Positions 1 to 7,465 of a stretch of DNA of 36,387 nucleotides are shown in pieces. Position numbers and translations under genes: made by a program. The stretch covers positions 1 to 36,387 of the forward strand of contig JAUWNA010000001.1 of the NCBI GenBank assembly GCA_030612905.1, written 5' to 3'. The notes under the pieces were generated by a model that had not been told where the DNA came from, did not search any database, and saw only the letters and a list, made by a program, of their open reading frames with translations. The stretch is from Promethearchaeota archaeon. Its GTDB lineage: Archaea > Asgardarchaeota > Lokiarchaeia > Sigyniarchaeales > SOKP01. How positions within the stretch are numbered: the stretch's first letter is position 1; the number at the start of each line of letters is the position of its first letter.

Positions 1-581
<581 letters not shown>

Positions 582-670
582 AATTATCTAAATAAATATT
601 GAGTTAGTCGCAAATTAGTTCTTAAATTTGGAATTAATTTACTTTTAGGGTTATTAATTTAACTTTCTTC

Positions 671-695
671 AGTTATAATTAATTAAATTATAACT
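671..695. promoter_or_regulatory. Perfect AT-rich palindrome upstream of 16S rRNA
   Basis: Two 10-base arms, AGTTATAATT and AATTATAACT, flank a 5-base centre. The element lies about 90 bases upstream of the 16S 5' end, in the region where the rRNA promoter or pre-rRNA leader should be. Both strands carry a TATA-like TTATAATT. It could be a TATA/operator element or a leader hairpin; the sequence alone does not decide. Confidence 0.4.
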
Positions 696-706
696 ACATT
701 TTTTAT

Positions 707-780
707 ATCGCATCAGTGAATTAACTTTTCATATAACGGTTGCATACCGTAATCAAAGCTCACACCGGTAAAGATGCGAT
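707..780. ncRNA. Structured element upstream of 16S (leader or small RNA)
   Basis: An outer stem pairs ATCGCATC (707-714) with GATGCGAT (773-780). Inside it is a second hairpin, ACGGT-TGCAT-ACCGT (737-751), and a possible GTGA/TCAC pairing just inside the outer stem. The GC content of the stems is far above the surrounding sequence. It lies between the 16S 5' end and the start of the divergent roadblock gene, so it could belong to the pre-16S leader (minus strand), to the 5' UTR of the gene at 913, or be an independent small RNA. I recognise no family; it has no TψC arm and no clear C/D boxes. Confidence 0.4.
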
Positions 781-912
781 TTGTTATAGTAACATATAGG
801 AAGGATTCATTTTAAATTTTTTTGTTTTGTTAATTCTACAAATATTCGTAGTTTAAAAATCTAAGTTTTAATTTAAAAATACTAATTTAAAAAAGGAACT
901 TTGTGAATTAAA

Positions 913-1914
913 ATGGATTTAAAAGAAAAGATAGGCATTCACCTGGATCAAATAAAACAGTTAAAAGGAGTAGAAAATGCGGTTTTAACTCAAAGAGATG
1001 GAAATCCAATTCAGTCAGCCGGAGTTTGGTTTTCTAAAGATGAAATCTTTAACGTTAGTTCTGCGACTAGTGCGATCTTTAATGTTGGAATACATTTACA
1101 TCCAAACGATTTAAAATATATCTTAATAGAGGGAAAGAAAGCAAAAATTTTAATAGCTCCTCTTAATAGTCCAGTACATTATTCTTTGAATAGGATTCTG
1201 CAACAGCAAGGAATTCTCGATAATAAACACGAGTTTTTTATAGCTATTACTGCTCAGCCAAATACAAATTTAGGGGGGATTTTTTTACAAACTAGTGAAT
1301 GTTTAAAAAAGATCAAAACTACTCTCATTACTTCTGGCGAATCTTTTAAACCACCACTAGTTCAATTTGATGAACAACGGATTCAAAGCATAATAAAAGG
1401 CTTCAATGTTAAAGAGAATGAGAATTTTAATTTCAAAGTGTCTTCTTTTTCGTTAAATTTATCAGAAAATATATCTATGGAGCTAAGAAAAGTTTTAAGC
1501 AATTTTTCTATTGCAATTCCGGATTTAAAATACGCATATATTACCATAGAAGGGGGATTTATTGCATCAAAAATTTTGAAAAAAACAAATAATGAAAAAA
1601 ATTTAGATAATATCTCCGCAATGAGCTACTCGCTTTTTCAAACAGCAAATAGGTGTGCTTGGTTGCTTAAAAGAATGAATGCAGAGAGTATATTATTAGA
1701 TTGTGAAAACTCATTTCAGTTTATACATGGTTTGGGAAAAGCAATATTTAGTACTGAAATGGGTAAATCTCGGCAAAAGTTAGGTTTGATACGACTAATT
1801 ATTCCTCAATTCTCAAATAAAATACATTCTCTTATTAAGAGAGCGTCTGAAATTCAGGAGCAAAGGCCCTTTGATATTAAGACTATGCTAGGAGAATTAA
1901 TTATCAAAGGATAA
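913..1914 (+). CDS. Double Roadblock/LC7-domain protein
   Basis: 333 residues. Residues about 5-140 read as one Roadblock/LC7 domain (an N-terminal helix, then a GVENAVLTQRDGNPIQSAG-type strand-turn-strand and a long helix). Residues about 165-330 read as a second, more diverged copy ending in a conserved-looking helix. Roadblock proteins such as MglB, LAMTOR and dynein light chains dimerise and bind or regulate Ras-like GTPases; a tandem copy could form the dimer within one chain. No signal peptide or membrane segment is visible. It is the first gene of a tight operon whose third gene is an MglA-like GTPase, so a regulator or scaffold for that GTPase is the natural inference. Upstream are AAGGAACTTTGTGA and a polyA-rich leader. 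Confidence 0.8.
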   Translation: MDLKEKIGIHLDQIKQLKGVENAVLTQRDGNPIQSAGVWFSKDEIFNVSSATSAIFNVGIHLHPNDLKYILIEGKKAKILIAPLNSPVHYSLNRILQQQGILDNKHEFFIAITAQPNTNLGGIFLQTSECLKKIKTTLITSGESFKPPLVQFDEQRIQSIIKGFNVKENENFNFKVSSFSLNLSENISMELRKVLSNFSIAIPDLKYAYITIEGGFIASKILKKTNNEKNLDNISAMSYSLFQTANRCAWLLKRMNAESILLDCENSFQFIHGLGKAIFSTEMGKSRQKLGLIRLIIPQFSNKIHSLIKRASEIQEQRPFDIKTMLGELIIKG

Positions 1915-1923
1915 GGTGAAAAA

Positions 1924-2820
1924 ATGACTTTTTTTGAGTTATTGGAAAAATTAAAAACAACTGATACAACACTAATACTTTATACTCTCTTAAATAGAAT
2001 CCCAATTATCGTTTATGGTAATAATGCAGAGAAAATCGATGATTTTTTAATAGATTTATCAGATTTGATTCATTTTCGGAGAGAATTTATTTTTTATACG
2101 GATTTTATTTCTATCACAGAATATCATGACTTAGTAATGAATGAAAATATTGATTACAATACTCAAAAATTATATATACGATGTCCTACTAATGTTGCTC
2201 TCAAAGCTCTGAATCTATTTGAGCATTTTAATTCTTGGTTAATTGGAATTGAAATACTTGAGCAAAAAGATAAGATTCGTCAGTTTATTAACAGCATTAA
2301 AAAAAAAATTAATTGTTTTTTAGGTATTGCTTTCTTTTCTAACTCATTTTCTATCGAATTAGTGGGCATAAATTGGAAACTACTTGATCTTCAATTTGAA
2401 CATGTTATTTTTCAAAAAATTTCCCAAGATACTGAGAAAGCCATCATCAAAATGAAAAGAGTATTATTAGGGAAAATTAAATCTGAAGAAATTGATGAAG
2501 ATTTAATAGATGTTCTATTAGATTTTAATAGAGAAAAAGAAGAATTGAAAAAGAATATCCTTAAAAAGGAGATTCAAAATTTTTATTCAGGTTCTAAACG
2601 AGCATTTTCTATTTTATCTAGGTTAAATCTATTAAATAACATAGAAATGAAAACGCAAATTGGGAGTAAAACTCTTTTAGAAACTATAGATTATGAAGAC
2701 GCCCCCATTGAGAGAATAATATCTTTTATTAATAAAGAATGGGGGGAAGACTTTTCAATTTTAATTGAAAATGGGAAAAAAGTCAATGCTCTAGATAGTA
2801 TGCAATCTTTATGGGGTTAA
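1924..2820 (+). CDS. Unrecognised protein between roadblock and MglA-like GTPase
   Basis: 298 residues, family not recognised. It starts 9 bases after the roadblock gene behind a strong ribosome binding site (AAGGTGAAAAAATG), and its last codons overlap the next start (ATGGGGTTAA, 10 bases), so the three genes are translationally coupled. The N-terminal half (about 1-190) looks like an alpha/beta domain, with hydrophobic strands such as IPIIVYG and FLGIAFF. The region about 170-230 is rich in Lys/Glu and probably helical or coiled coil. The C-terminus is helical and acidic. There is no signal peptide, transmembrane segment or Walker motif. Position suggests a partner of the GTPase-roadblock pair (adaptor, GEF/GAP or effector), but this rests on synteny only. 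Confidence 0.75.
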   Translation: MTFFELLEKLKTTDTTLILYTLLNRIPIIVYGNNAEKIDDFLIDLSDLIHFRREFIFYTDFISITEYHDLVMNENIDYNTQKLYIRCPTNVALKALNLFEHFNSWLIGIEILEQKDKIRQFINSIKKKINCFLGIAFFSNSFSIELVGINWKLLDLQFEHVIFQKISQDTEKAIIKMKRVLLGKIKSEEIDEDLIDVLLDFNREKEELKKNILKKEIQNFYSGSKRAFSILSRLNLLNNIEMKTQIGSKTLLETIDYEDAPIERIISFINKEWGEDFSILIENGKKVNALDSMQSLWG

Positions 2821-3419
2821 TTAATTTGATATATGATTATGAGAAAAAAGTTTTGCAAGTTAAAATCGTGTATTACGGTCCTGCCATGTCAGGAAAAACG
2901 ACATCAATAAAGCAATTGTTTTCTTATTTTAATAAAGAGGAAAACCTAAATTCTATTGATAGTACCGTTGGGAGAACTTTATTGTTTGATTTTGGTGTTT
3001 TACAATTTAAGGGTGCAGAATGGGGTTTGAAATTTCTTATTTATTCTGCTACCGGACAAGATTTCTATGCAAGCACCCGACCCGCTACTTTAAACGGTGT
3101 TGATGGGTTAATTTTTGTTGTTGATTCAAGAGCTCAATGTTTACAACATAATTTGAGATCATGGAATGAATTAAAAACTATGTTTAAAAATGAATTTTAT
3201 AACCTTCCCATAGTTATTTCATTAAATAAATACGATGTAGAAGATACTCAAAAATTAAACGAATACGAATTTTTAAGTGAAATAAATTTCAATATGTTTA
3301 AGTTTATTTCTATTAATAAGACTATAGCAATTGAAGGAAAAGGAGTTTTAGATTCTTTTAATCGGGTTATAACTTTTATTTTTCCACAATTAACTTTAAA
3401 AATGAGTATCACAAATTAA
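2811..3419 (+). CDS. MglA-like small GTPase
   Basis: 202 residues. G1/P-loop GPAMSGKT at 23-30. The switch I region carries GRTLLFDF (54-61), the pattern seen in the MglA family. Switch II is SATGQDFY (79-86), where the usual DxxG aspartate is replaced as in MglA proteins. VVDS is at 103-106 and the G4 motif NKYD at 139-142. No C-terminal prenylation cysteine or membrane segment is present. MglA GTPases act in polarity and motility in bacteria and have many relatives in Asgard archaea. The start overlaps the previous gene by 10 bases, so the two are co-translated; the roadblock protein two genes upstream is the likely regulator, as MglB is for MglA. Confidence 0.9.
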   Translation: MGLINLIYDYEKKVLQVKIVYYGPAMSGKTTSIKQLFSYFNKEENLNSIDSTVGRTLLFDFGVLQFKGAEWGLKFLIYSATGQDFYASTRPATLNGVDGLIFVVDSRAQCLQHNLRSWNELKTMFKNEFYNLPIVISLNKYDVEDTQKLNEYEFLSEINFNMFKFISINKTIAIEGKGVLDSFNRVITFIFPQLTLKMSITN

Positions 3420-3427
3420 TAATTTAT

Positions 3428-3610
3428 TTATTTTTCAATTTTTTCATACATGTTTTTTGAGAGTCTTTTAATAAAACCTTTTTTATGAAATTGCTTTAAT
3501 AAATTTCTGACTTTACGTACTTCTTGGGCATCTACTCCTAAAACACTAATTAACTGAAAAATTGAAAATTGGTTAGGTAATTCTTCTTTTATGCTATTAT
3601 AAACTCCCAT
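3428..3610 (-). CDS. Small possible winged-helix protein
   Basis: 60 residues. A predicted helix-turn-helix run (FSIFQLISVLGVDAQEVRKV) is followed by a basic wing-like tail (KKGFIKRLSKNMYEK), which resembles a minimal winged-helix domain. It converges on the GTPase gene, 8 bases beyond its stop. No good ribosome binding site is seen before the ATG. It could be a chance frame, but the composition and order of elements favour a real small DNA-binding protein. Confidence 0.45.
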   Translation of the reverse strand: MGVYNSIKEELPNQFSIFQLISVLGVDAQEVRKVRNLLKQFHKKGFIKRLSKNMYEKIEK

Positions 3611-3895
3611 AACTATTTCAACTTAAAATAATATTGGTTTATGTTAGAATAAATGATTAAGAATTTATATAAATTATTAAAATATGGGAAAATTTATATT
3701 TAAGAGATTTTGGTTCTTATAATCCTCAAGGTAACTATAACATTTCATTCCTAACTTTAACAGGTCATGTATGTTAGTTATTTTCATTGAATTTTTATAA
3801 CCTTAGGGAAATCCTAGTATTCTTTGAAATAATAAATTTTGATTAAAATGTAATTATTAGCATAACAAGAAAAAATGGAATATTAGTGTCTATTT
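3611..3895. other. Intergenic stretch with one imperfect hairpin
   Basis: No gene is visible. One hairpin stands out: TAAC and TAACA (3752-3755, 3758-3762) pair with TGTTA and GTTA (3772-3776, 3777-3780), giving 9 pairs with a 2-base bulge and a 9-base loop; T-rich sequence follows. It may be a small RNA or terminator, or chance in AT-rich DNA. Confidence 0.3.
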
Positions 3896-4576
3896 TTAAA
3901 ATTCAGGGAGGTCTCTGCTAAAATTATTTCCAACAGGTGCTTTGCCATCCCCGTATATTTGATATAGCCCCGTTCTTCTTGCACATTCAGTAAAACTACG
4001 ATAAACATCTATTTTCTTGTCGTATAATGCACATGTTTTGTATATTATGGGATTCCAAATATATAATTCATGATCAGGTTCATACCAGAGTTTTTCCTCC
4101 TTGAGAACTTGTTTAAAATCTTCTTCTCCAATAGTTTCGCTCAGATCTTGCTTATTTAACATTGTTATTAAGGGAATTTCTTTAACTAACTTACCCCTTG
4201 TAATATTTTTTAATTCTTTTAGGGACTCAATATTATCTTCGAAAAAATGTGTTTGTGAATCAACGACAAAAATAACTCCATCTGTACCTTTAAATATCTT
4301 CTTTCTTAAAGGAGAGAACCTGCTCTGCCCAGCAACAGTATAGACATGGTAATATACTTTATTCTGTTTAGTCGATTGAAAAATACCTCTATCAAAATAT
4401 AATGTTGACCCGCTTGCCATAGAAATTTTAGTTAGATTTCCAGTTGGAGTAATATCTTTTTTTTGTTCTTTAGTTAATCTATATAATGTGTCTACTATAG
4501 TTGTTTTTCCTGATCCTCCCATACCCCAATAGAGTATTTTTATATATATATTATGATCTGCCGTCCATCTAACCAT
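3896..4576 (-). CDS. Arf/Ras-like small GTPase
   Basis: 226 residues. G1 GMGGSGKT at 18-25; TPTGN with a following threonine-rich switch I at 43-50; TLYFDRG at 58-64 (an MglA-like pattern); switch II TVAGQSRF at 80-87; VVDS at 104-107; G4 NKQD at 141-144; KTCAL after about 175 as a G5 candidate. NKQDL and the DxxG-to-VAGQ change resemble Arf/SR-beta/Gtr-like and MglA GTPases. A C-terminal extension of about 40 residues follows the G domain; there is no lipidation cysteine or membrane segment. The start has GAGGA about 8 bases upstream (minus strand). It stands alone and points toward the roadblock-MglA operon but is not part of it. The exact GTPase subfamily is uncertain. Confidence 0.88.
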   Translation of the reverse strand: MVRWTADHNIYIKILYWGMGGSGKTTIVDTLYRLTKEQKKDITPTGNLTKISMASGSTLYFDRGIFQSTKQNKVYYHVYTVAGQSRFSPLRKKIFKGTDGVIFVVDSQTHFFEDNIESLKELKNITRGKLVKEIPLITMLNKQDLSETIGEEDFKQVLKEEKLWYEPDHELYIWNPIIYKTCALYDKKIDVYRSFTECARRTGLYQIYGDGKAPVGNNFSRDLPEF

Positions 4577-4782
4577 AGAAAAATCCTCATTGAAGTTTGC
4601 TATTTAAAAATCTGAAAAAACATATTATTAAATTATATACATATAGAAAGATCGCTTTGGTCTTTATATAATAATATTATTAAATATTAATATAATTACA
4701 CATTTATAATTTTATTTTAGTTTTCATTTCTTAGCAATTTAGAAGAGTAAAGATTAAAATGAAAATCAATTTTCAAATTAAC

Positions 4783-4824
4783 CTTTTTTATTAATATATA
4801 AAACTTTTTTATTAATATATAAAA
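4783..4824. repeat. Two perfect 21-bp tandem repeats
   Basis: The unit CTTTTTTATTAATATATAAA plus one further A is repeated exactly at 4783-4803 and 4804-4824, and a partial third copy (CTTTTTTA) follows. On the minus strand each unit holds a TATA-like TTTATATATTAA, so the duplication may have doubled a promoter element upstream of the GTPase gene at 4576, about 210 bases away. Slippage in AT-rich DNA is the simple explanation. Confidence 0.7.
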
Positions 4825-4850
4825 CTTTTTTAAATTTTCTTTTTTTAATT

Positions 4851-5102
4851 CTAGAGCTTTATTTGTTCAATCATAACAATATATTTCCCTTGTCTTATAT
4901 TATAATTACACCATAAAATTATTTCATTATATAATTCTCCTCGATAACCTTCTCGTATAATCAGATTAATAATATCGGAATACATAATTTCTCTCTTCCC
5001 TTTTATAATAAGGTTTAATTCTTTGAAAATTCTTTTAAACAAATTACTATGGGTTGAAGTTATTTTTTTTATCTTTTCGAGTTTGTTTGGAGATTGACTC
5101 AT
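4851..5102 (-). CDS. Small hypothetical protein
   Basis: 83 residues, not recognised. The first third is basic and Ser/Thr/Lys-rich; the rest is a plausible alpha/beta mix (MYSDIINLIIREG, IILWCNYNI). There is no metal-binding cysteine set and no membrane segment. The start is an ATG preceded by a weak AGAGATAT. It lies upstream of the GTPase gene on the same strand but is separated by 274 bases. It may be a genuine small protein or a chance frame. Confidence 0.4.
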   Translation of the reverse strand: MSQSPNKLEKIKKITSTHSNLFKRIFKELNLIIKGKREIMYSDIINLIIREGYRGELYNEIILWCNYNIRQGKYIVMIEQIKL

Positions 5103-5335
5103 TGAAATATCTCTTTTTAAAATGTTTTTTTTTTAGAATAACAAATCTGATGTAAAATGTAGTATAAATTAAATGTTAAAAAATGCTATTTTTTTTTTTA
5201 CTTCCAATAATCCCTCAGCCCTTCACTATAGCTGTCCTATATATTTTAATGGAATAATTTTCCAATTATAAACAACTAAAATTCTACAAAATCGAGATAA
5301 AGGGTTTCTAAATTAATCACATTATAACGATTAAT

Positions 5336-6385
5336 TTGTGTGAATTAAATTTGGTAAATAATATAAAAGAAAGTAAAGCTTATGAAAAATGCTCTGAATG
5401 TGGGGGTAGTGTCATAACAAACTCATTCGAAATGATATGTAAGGAATGTGGTTTAGTATTAGATAAAATCTATAAGGATTCGTCATATATCTTTAATGAG
5501 ACCAATGTTAAAAATAGTTTGAATAAACAGTATGTCGCGTTAGGAGAAAGAACCGATTATATCGGGGGACTGGGAACCTTTATAGATTATGAGAAGTCAA
5601 AATATCTTAAAGATAAAACAGGAAAATTATTACCGCCTGATGAGCAAAAATTATACAGAAGGTTAAAGAAAAACTATGCTCAATTTCTAAGGATTAAAAA
5701 TCATGAAACGGAATATAGAATCTTCAATATCTTGAATAAAATATCAATTTACCTTAATTTAAATAAAAATATCCGAAACAACGCTGCGTATTATTACAAA
5801 AAGATAGTTAAAAATGAGCAGAAAATCATAAATAATATTTCTTTAATCGCATTTTGTATTTTTTATTCTGTTCGTAAAGAGTATCATAATGCTCCAGTTA
5901 CAATAAATGAAATTTCTGATGCCTTTCAAAATTTTGGTCATAGAGTTAATCCAAGGCTTATTTTGAGAGATGGAATAAGATATAAATTTCATTTGAATAG
6001 TAATGCAATTCCACATAAAAGTGAAGATTACCTAATTAGATTAATAGATAGTATTATAAATCATAAAAATTTGGATGATAGGTTAATTAAAAAAGGACAT
6101 AATTGGTCAAAAGAAGATTATAAACGTAATTTGACAAATAAATGCAGAACAATTCTAAATAACTTGACTAAATGGCATCGAGGTGGCCGAAATCCTTTTA
6201 TTTTAACAGGAGCAGTAATATATTTAGCTGATAAGTTATTATCTAGAGAATTTAACCAAAAAACCGTATTAACTCAAAAATTAATTTCAGATGCAACTAA
6301 GATCGCAGAATATTCTATTAGAGACCACTATGTAAATCTACTTAAACCAATCTTCATAACAAATGAATTTCAAATTTCAATGTAA
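5336..6385 (+). CDS. tfb: Divergent transcription initiation factor B (TFB paralogue)
   Basis: 349 residues. The N-terminal zinc ribbon has C19, C22, C35 and C38 in the TFIIB pattern (CSECGG ... CKECGLVL). It is followed by a B-reader/linker segment and a two-repeat cyclin-like core (about 100-195 and 235-345); the core is poorly conserved and much richer in Asn/Lys/Ile than a normal TFB. The only start that keeps the ribbon is TTG at 5336 or TTG at 5351, because the nearby GTGs are closed by stops. TFB recruits RNA polymerase to TBP-bound promoters; alternative TFBs in archaea can direct gene subsets. The window also has a canonical TFB at 28985-29878, so this is the diverged copy. It is monocistronic. 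Confidence 0.9.
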   Translation: MCELNLVNNIKESKAYEKCSECGGSVITNSFEMICKECGLVLDKIYKDSSYIFNETNVKNSLNKQYVALGERTDYIGGLGTFIDYEKSKYLKDKTGKLLPPDEQKLYRRLKKNYAQFLRIKNHETEYRIFNILNKISIYLNLNKNIRNNAAYYYKKIVKNEQKIINNISLIAFCIFYSVRKEYHNAPVTINEISDAFQNFGHRVNPRLILRDGIRYKFHLNSNAIPHKSEDYLIRLIDSIINHKNLDDRLIKKGHNWSKEDYKRNLTNKCRTILNNLTKWHRGGRNPFILTGAVIYLADKLLSREFNQKTVLTQKLISDATKIAEYSIRDHYVNLLKPIFITNEFQISM

Positions 6386-6605
6386 TATATAAAAGGGTAA
6401 ATATCGAATGCAATTTAATTAATGTTTCTTTTTTTAATATTACCCAATATATATTATTATTTTATTACTTCTTTTAATCGTTAATAAGTTGAATTTGTGT
6501 GTTATCGACTCATTTAACTCTGTATAATAAGACTAAAAATTGTTTTAATTAAATTTAAAATTTAGTTAAAATTTATTAAAACATTGGCTTTATAATATTT
6601 TATTT

Positions 6606-6715
6606 GCTTCTGTAGTGTAGTCCGGTCAAACTTATTGATTTCTTATCACAGAAAAAAGGATTAAGCATGCGAGGCTCTCACCCTCGTGACCCGGGTTCAA
6701 ATCCCGGCAGAAGCA
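6606..6715 (+). tRNA. trnE: tRNA-Glu(CTC) with about 31-35 base insertion in the D-loop
   Basis: The acceptor stem GCTTCTG (6606-6612) pairs with CAGAAGC (6708-6714), then discriminator A (6715); CCA is not encoded. The anticodon arm is CGAGG-CTCTCAC-CCTCG with anticodon CTC. The T arm is CCGGG-TTCAAAT-CCCGG. The D-stem halves GTGT (6615-6618) and GCAT (6665-6668) match archaeal tRNA-Glu, but about 46 bases separate them instead of 11. Removing 35 bases (6630-6664 or an equivalent shift) restores a normal D-loop AGTCCGGTCAA and a 75-base tRNA. The insertion has an internal hairpin TTTCT/AGAAA (6639-6654), and CTTA (6631-6634) can pair with TAAG (6662-6665) as a possible bulge-helix-bulge centre. 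That pairing would predict excision of 6630-6660 and a longer D-loop, so the exact boundaries are unresolved. Confidence 0.88.
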
Positions 6716-6746
6716 TTAGTATTTAACTCTTTTAACACGCTTTAAA

Positions 6747-7127
6747 TTATTTAAGGCCTTTAGCTTTTTCTAACAAGTTTAAAAGATCAAATAATATTTT
6801 TAAATATTTTTCGATGATGTCTAATTGATTCTCTTTCTCTAATTTTTGAGTAATCCAATTTAGTTTATCAGTAAGAACGGTTATTAATACATTTGGTACG
6901 TTGACTTGTTTAATATTTTTTGTCAATATTATTTTTTTTTCCTTAATATTTTTATCTAAGACACTGTCTGCCATAATTACTTCTCTATTACAAATTGCAC
7001 AAAAAGATACTCCATCTTTATTTTGAAAAATTGGATTATTACAAATAGGGCAAGATAAATTGAGCATTTTATGGCCCGTTCTTAGGAGATCTGCCATTTT
7101 CTTTGCGTCTTCTTTAATAAACACCAC
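6747..7127 (-). CDS. Zn-ribbon protein, SSSCA1/autoantigen p27-like family
   Basis: 126 residues. CPICNNPIFQNKDGVSFCAIC gives a four-cysteine zinc ribbon (C26, C29, C43, C46) in the form CPxCxxPL(F)xxKDGxxxCxxC. This is typical of the Sjogren's syndrome/scleroderma autoantigen 1 family (archaeal UPF0148). The N-terminal helix contains MADLLRTGHKML, also a family hallmark, and the C-terminal third is a helix/coiled coil. The start is GTG-GTG behind AGAGGA. Its biochemical role is unknown in archaea. It follows the eS17 gene by 35 bases on the same strand, so the two are probably co-transcribed, which hints at a link with translation. Confidence 0.85.
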   Translation of the reverse strand: MVFIKEDAKKMADLLRTGHKMLNLSCPICNNPIFQNKDGVSFCAICNREVIMADSVLDKNIKEKKIILTKNIKQVNVPNVLITVLTDKLNWITQKLEKENQLDIIEKYLKILFDLLNLLEKAKGLK

Positions 7128-7162
7128 ATCCTCTATAAATAATTATAATTAAACTCAATTCT

Positions 7163-7360
7163 TTATAGTTCTCGAGATTTGATCTTCATAAGATTAACTA
7201 TATATCCCGAAATTCGATTTCTTAAGTGTTTTGAGTCTACTTCAAGATATTTATCCAATAATTCTTTATTTTTTTCGAAATCCGTAGTAAAGACATCAGG
7301 ATATTTACTTATTAACTCTTTTGAAACTTTTTTAATTAATATAGTTCTAACTTTTCCCAT
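7163..7360 (-). CDS. rps17e: Ribosomal protein eS17
   Basis: 65 residues, the normal length for archaeal S17e. It begins MGKVRTILIKKVSKELISKY and continues with DVFTTDFEKNKELL and a C-terminal helix containing LRNRISGYIVNLM. All are strong S17e signatures (KYPDxFTxDFExNK, LRNKIAGY). It is a small-subunit protein shared by archaea and eukaryotes. It is the first gene of a short minus-strand unit with the Zn-ribbon gene downstream. Confidence 0.95.
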   Translation of the reverse strand: MGKVRTILIKKVSKELISKYPDVFTTDFEKNKELLDKYLEVDSKHLRNRISGYIVNLMKIKSREL

Positions 7361-7465
7361 CTACTTTCAGCAAAACACATTTCTTAGTTTTGAATTTAAA
7401 TATTTGATAAAATAAATGTTTTTTGAAATTATCTAAGTTTTTATAATTTAATACAAAGAATTGTT

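Noticed and set aside
707..780. Structured element as a tRNA
   Set aside because: No TψC-like GTTCRANYC motif and no seven-base acceptor plus anticodon arm arrangement on either strand.
3752..3780. Imperfect hairpin as a small RNA gene
   Set aside because: Nine AT-rich pairs with a bulge can arise by chance in this composition, and no promoter or conserved motif was seen; kept only as a note on the gap.
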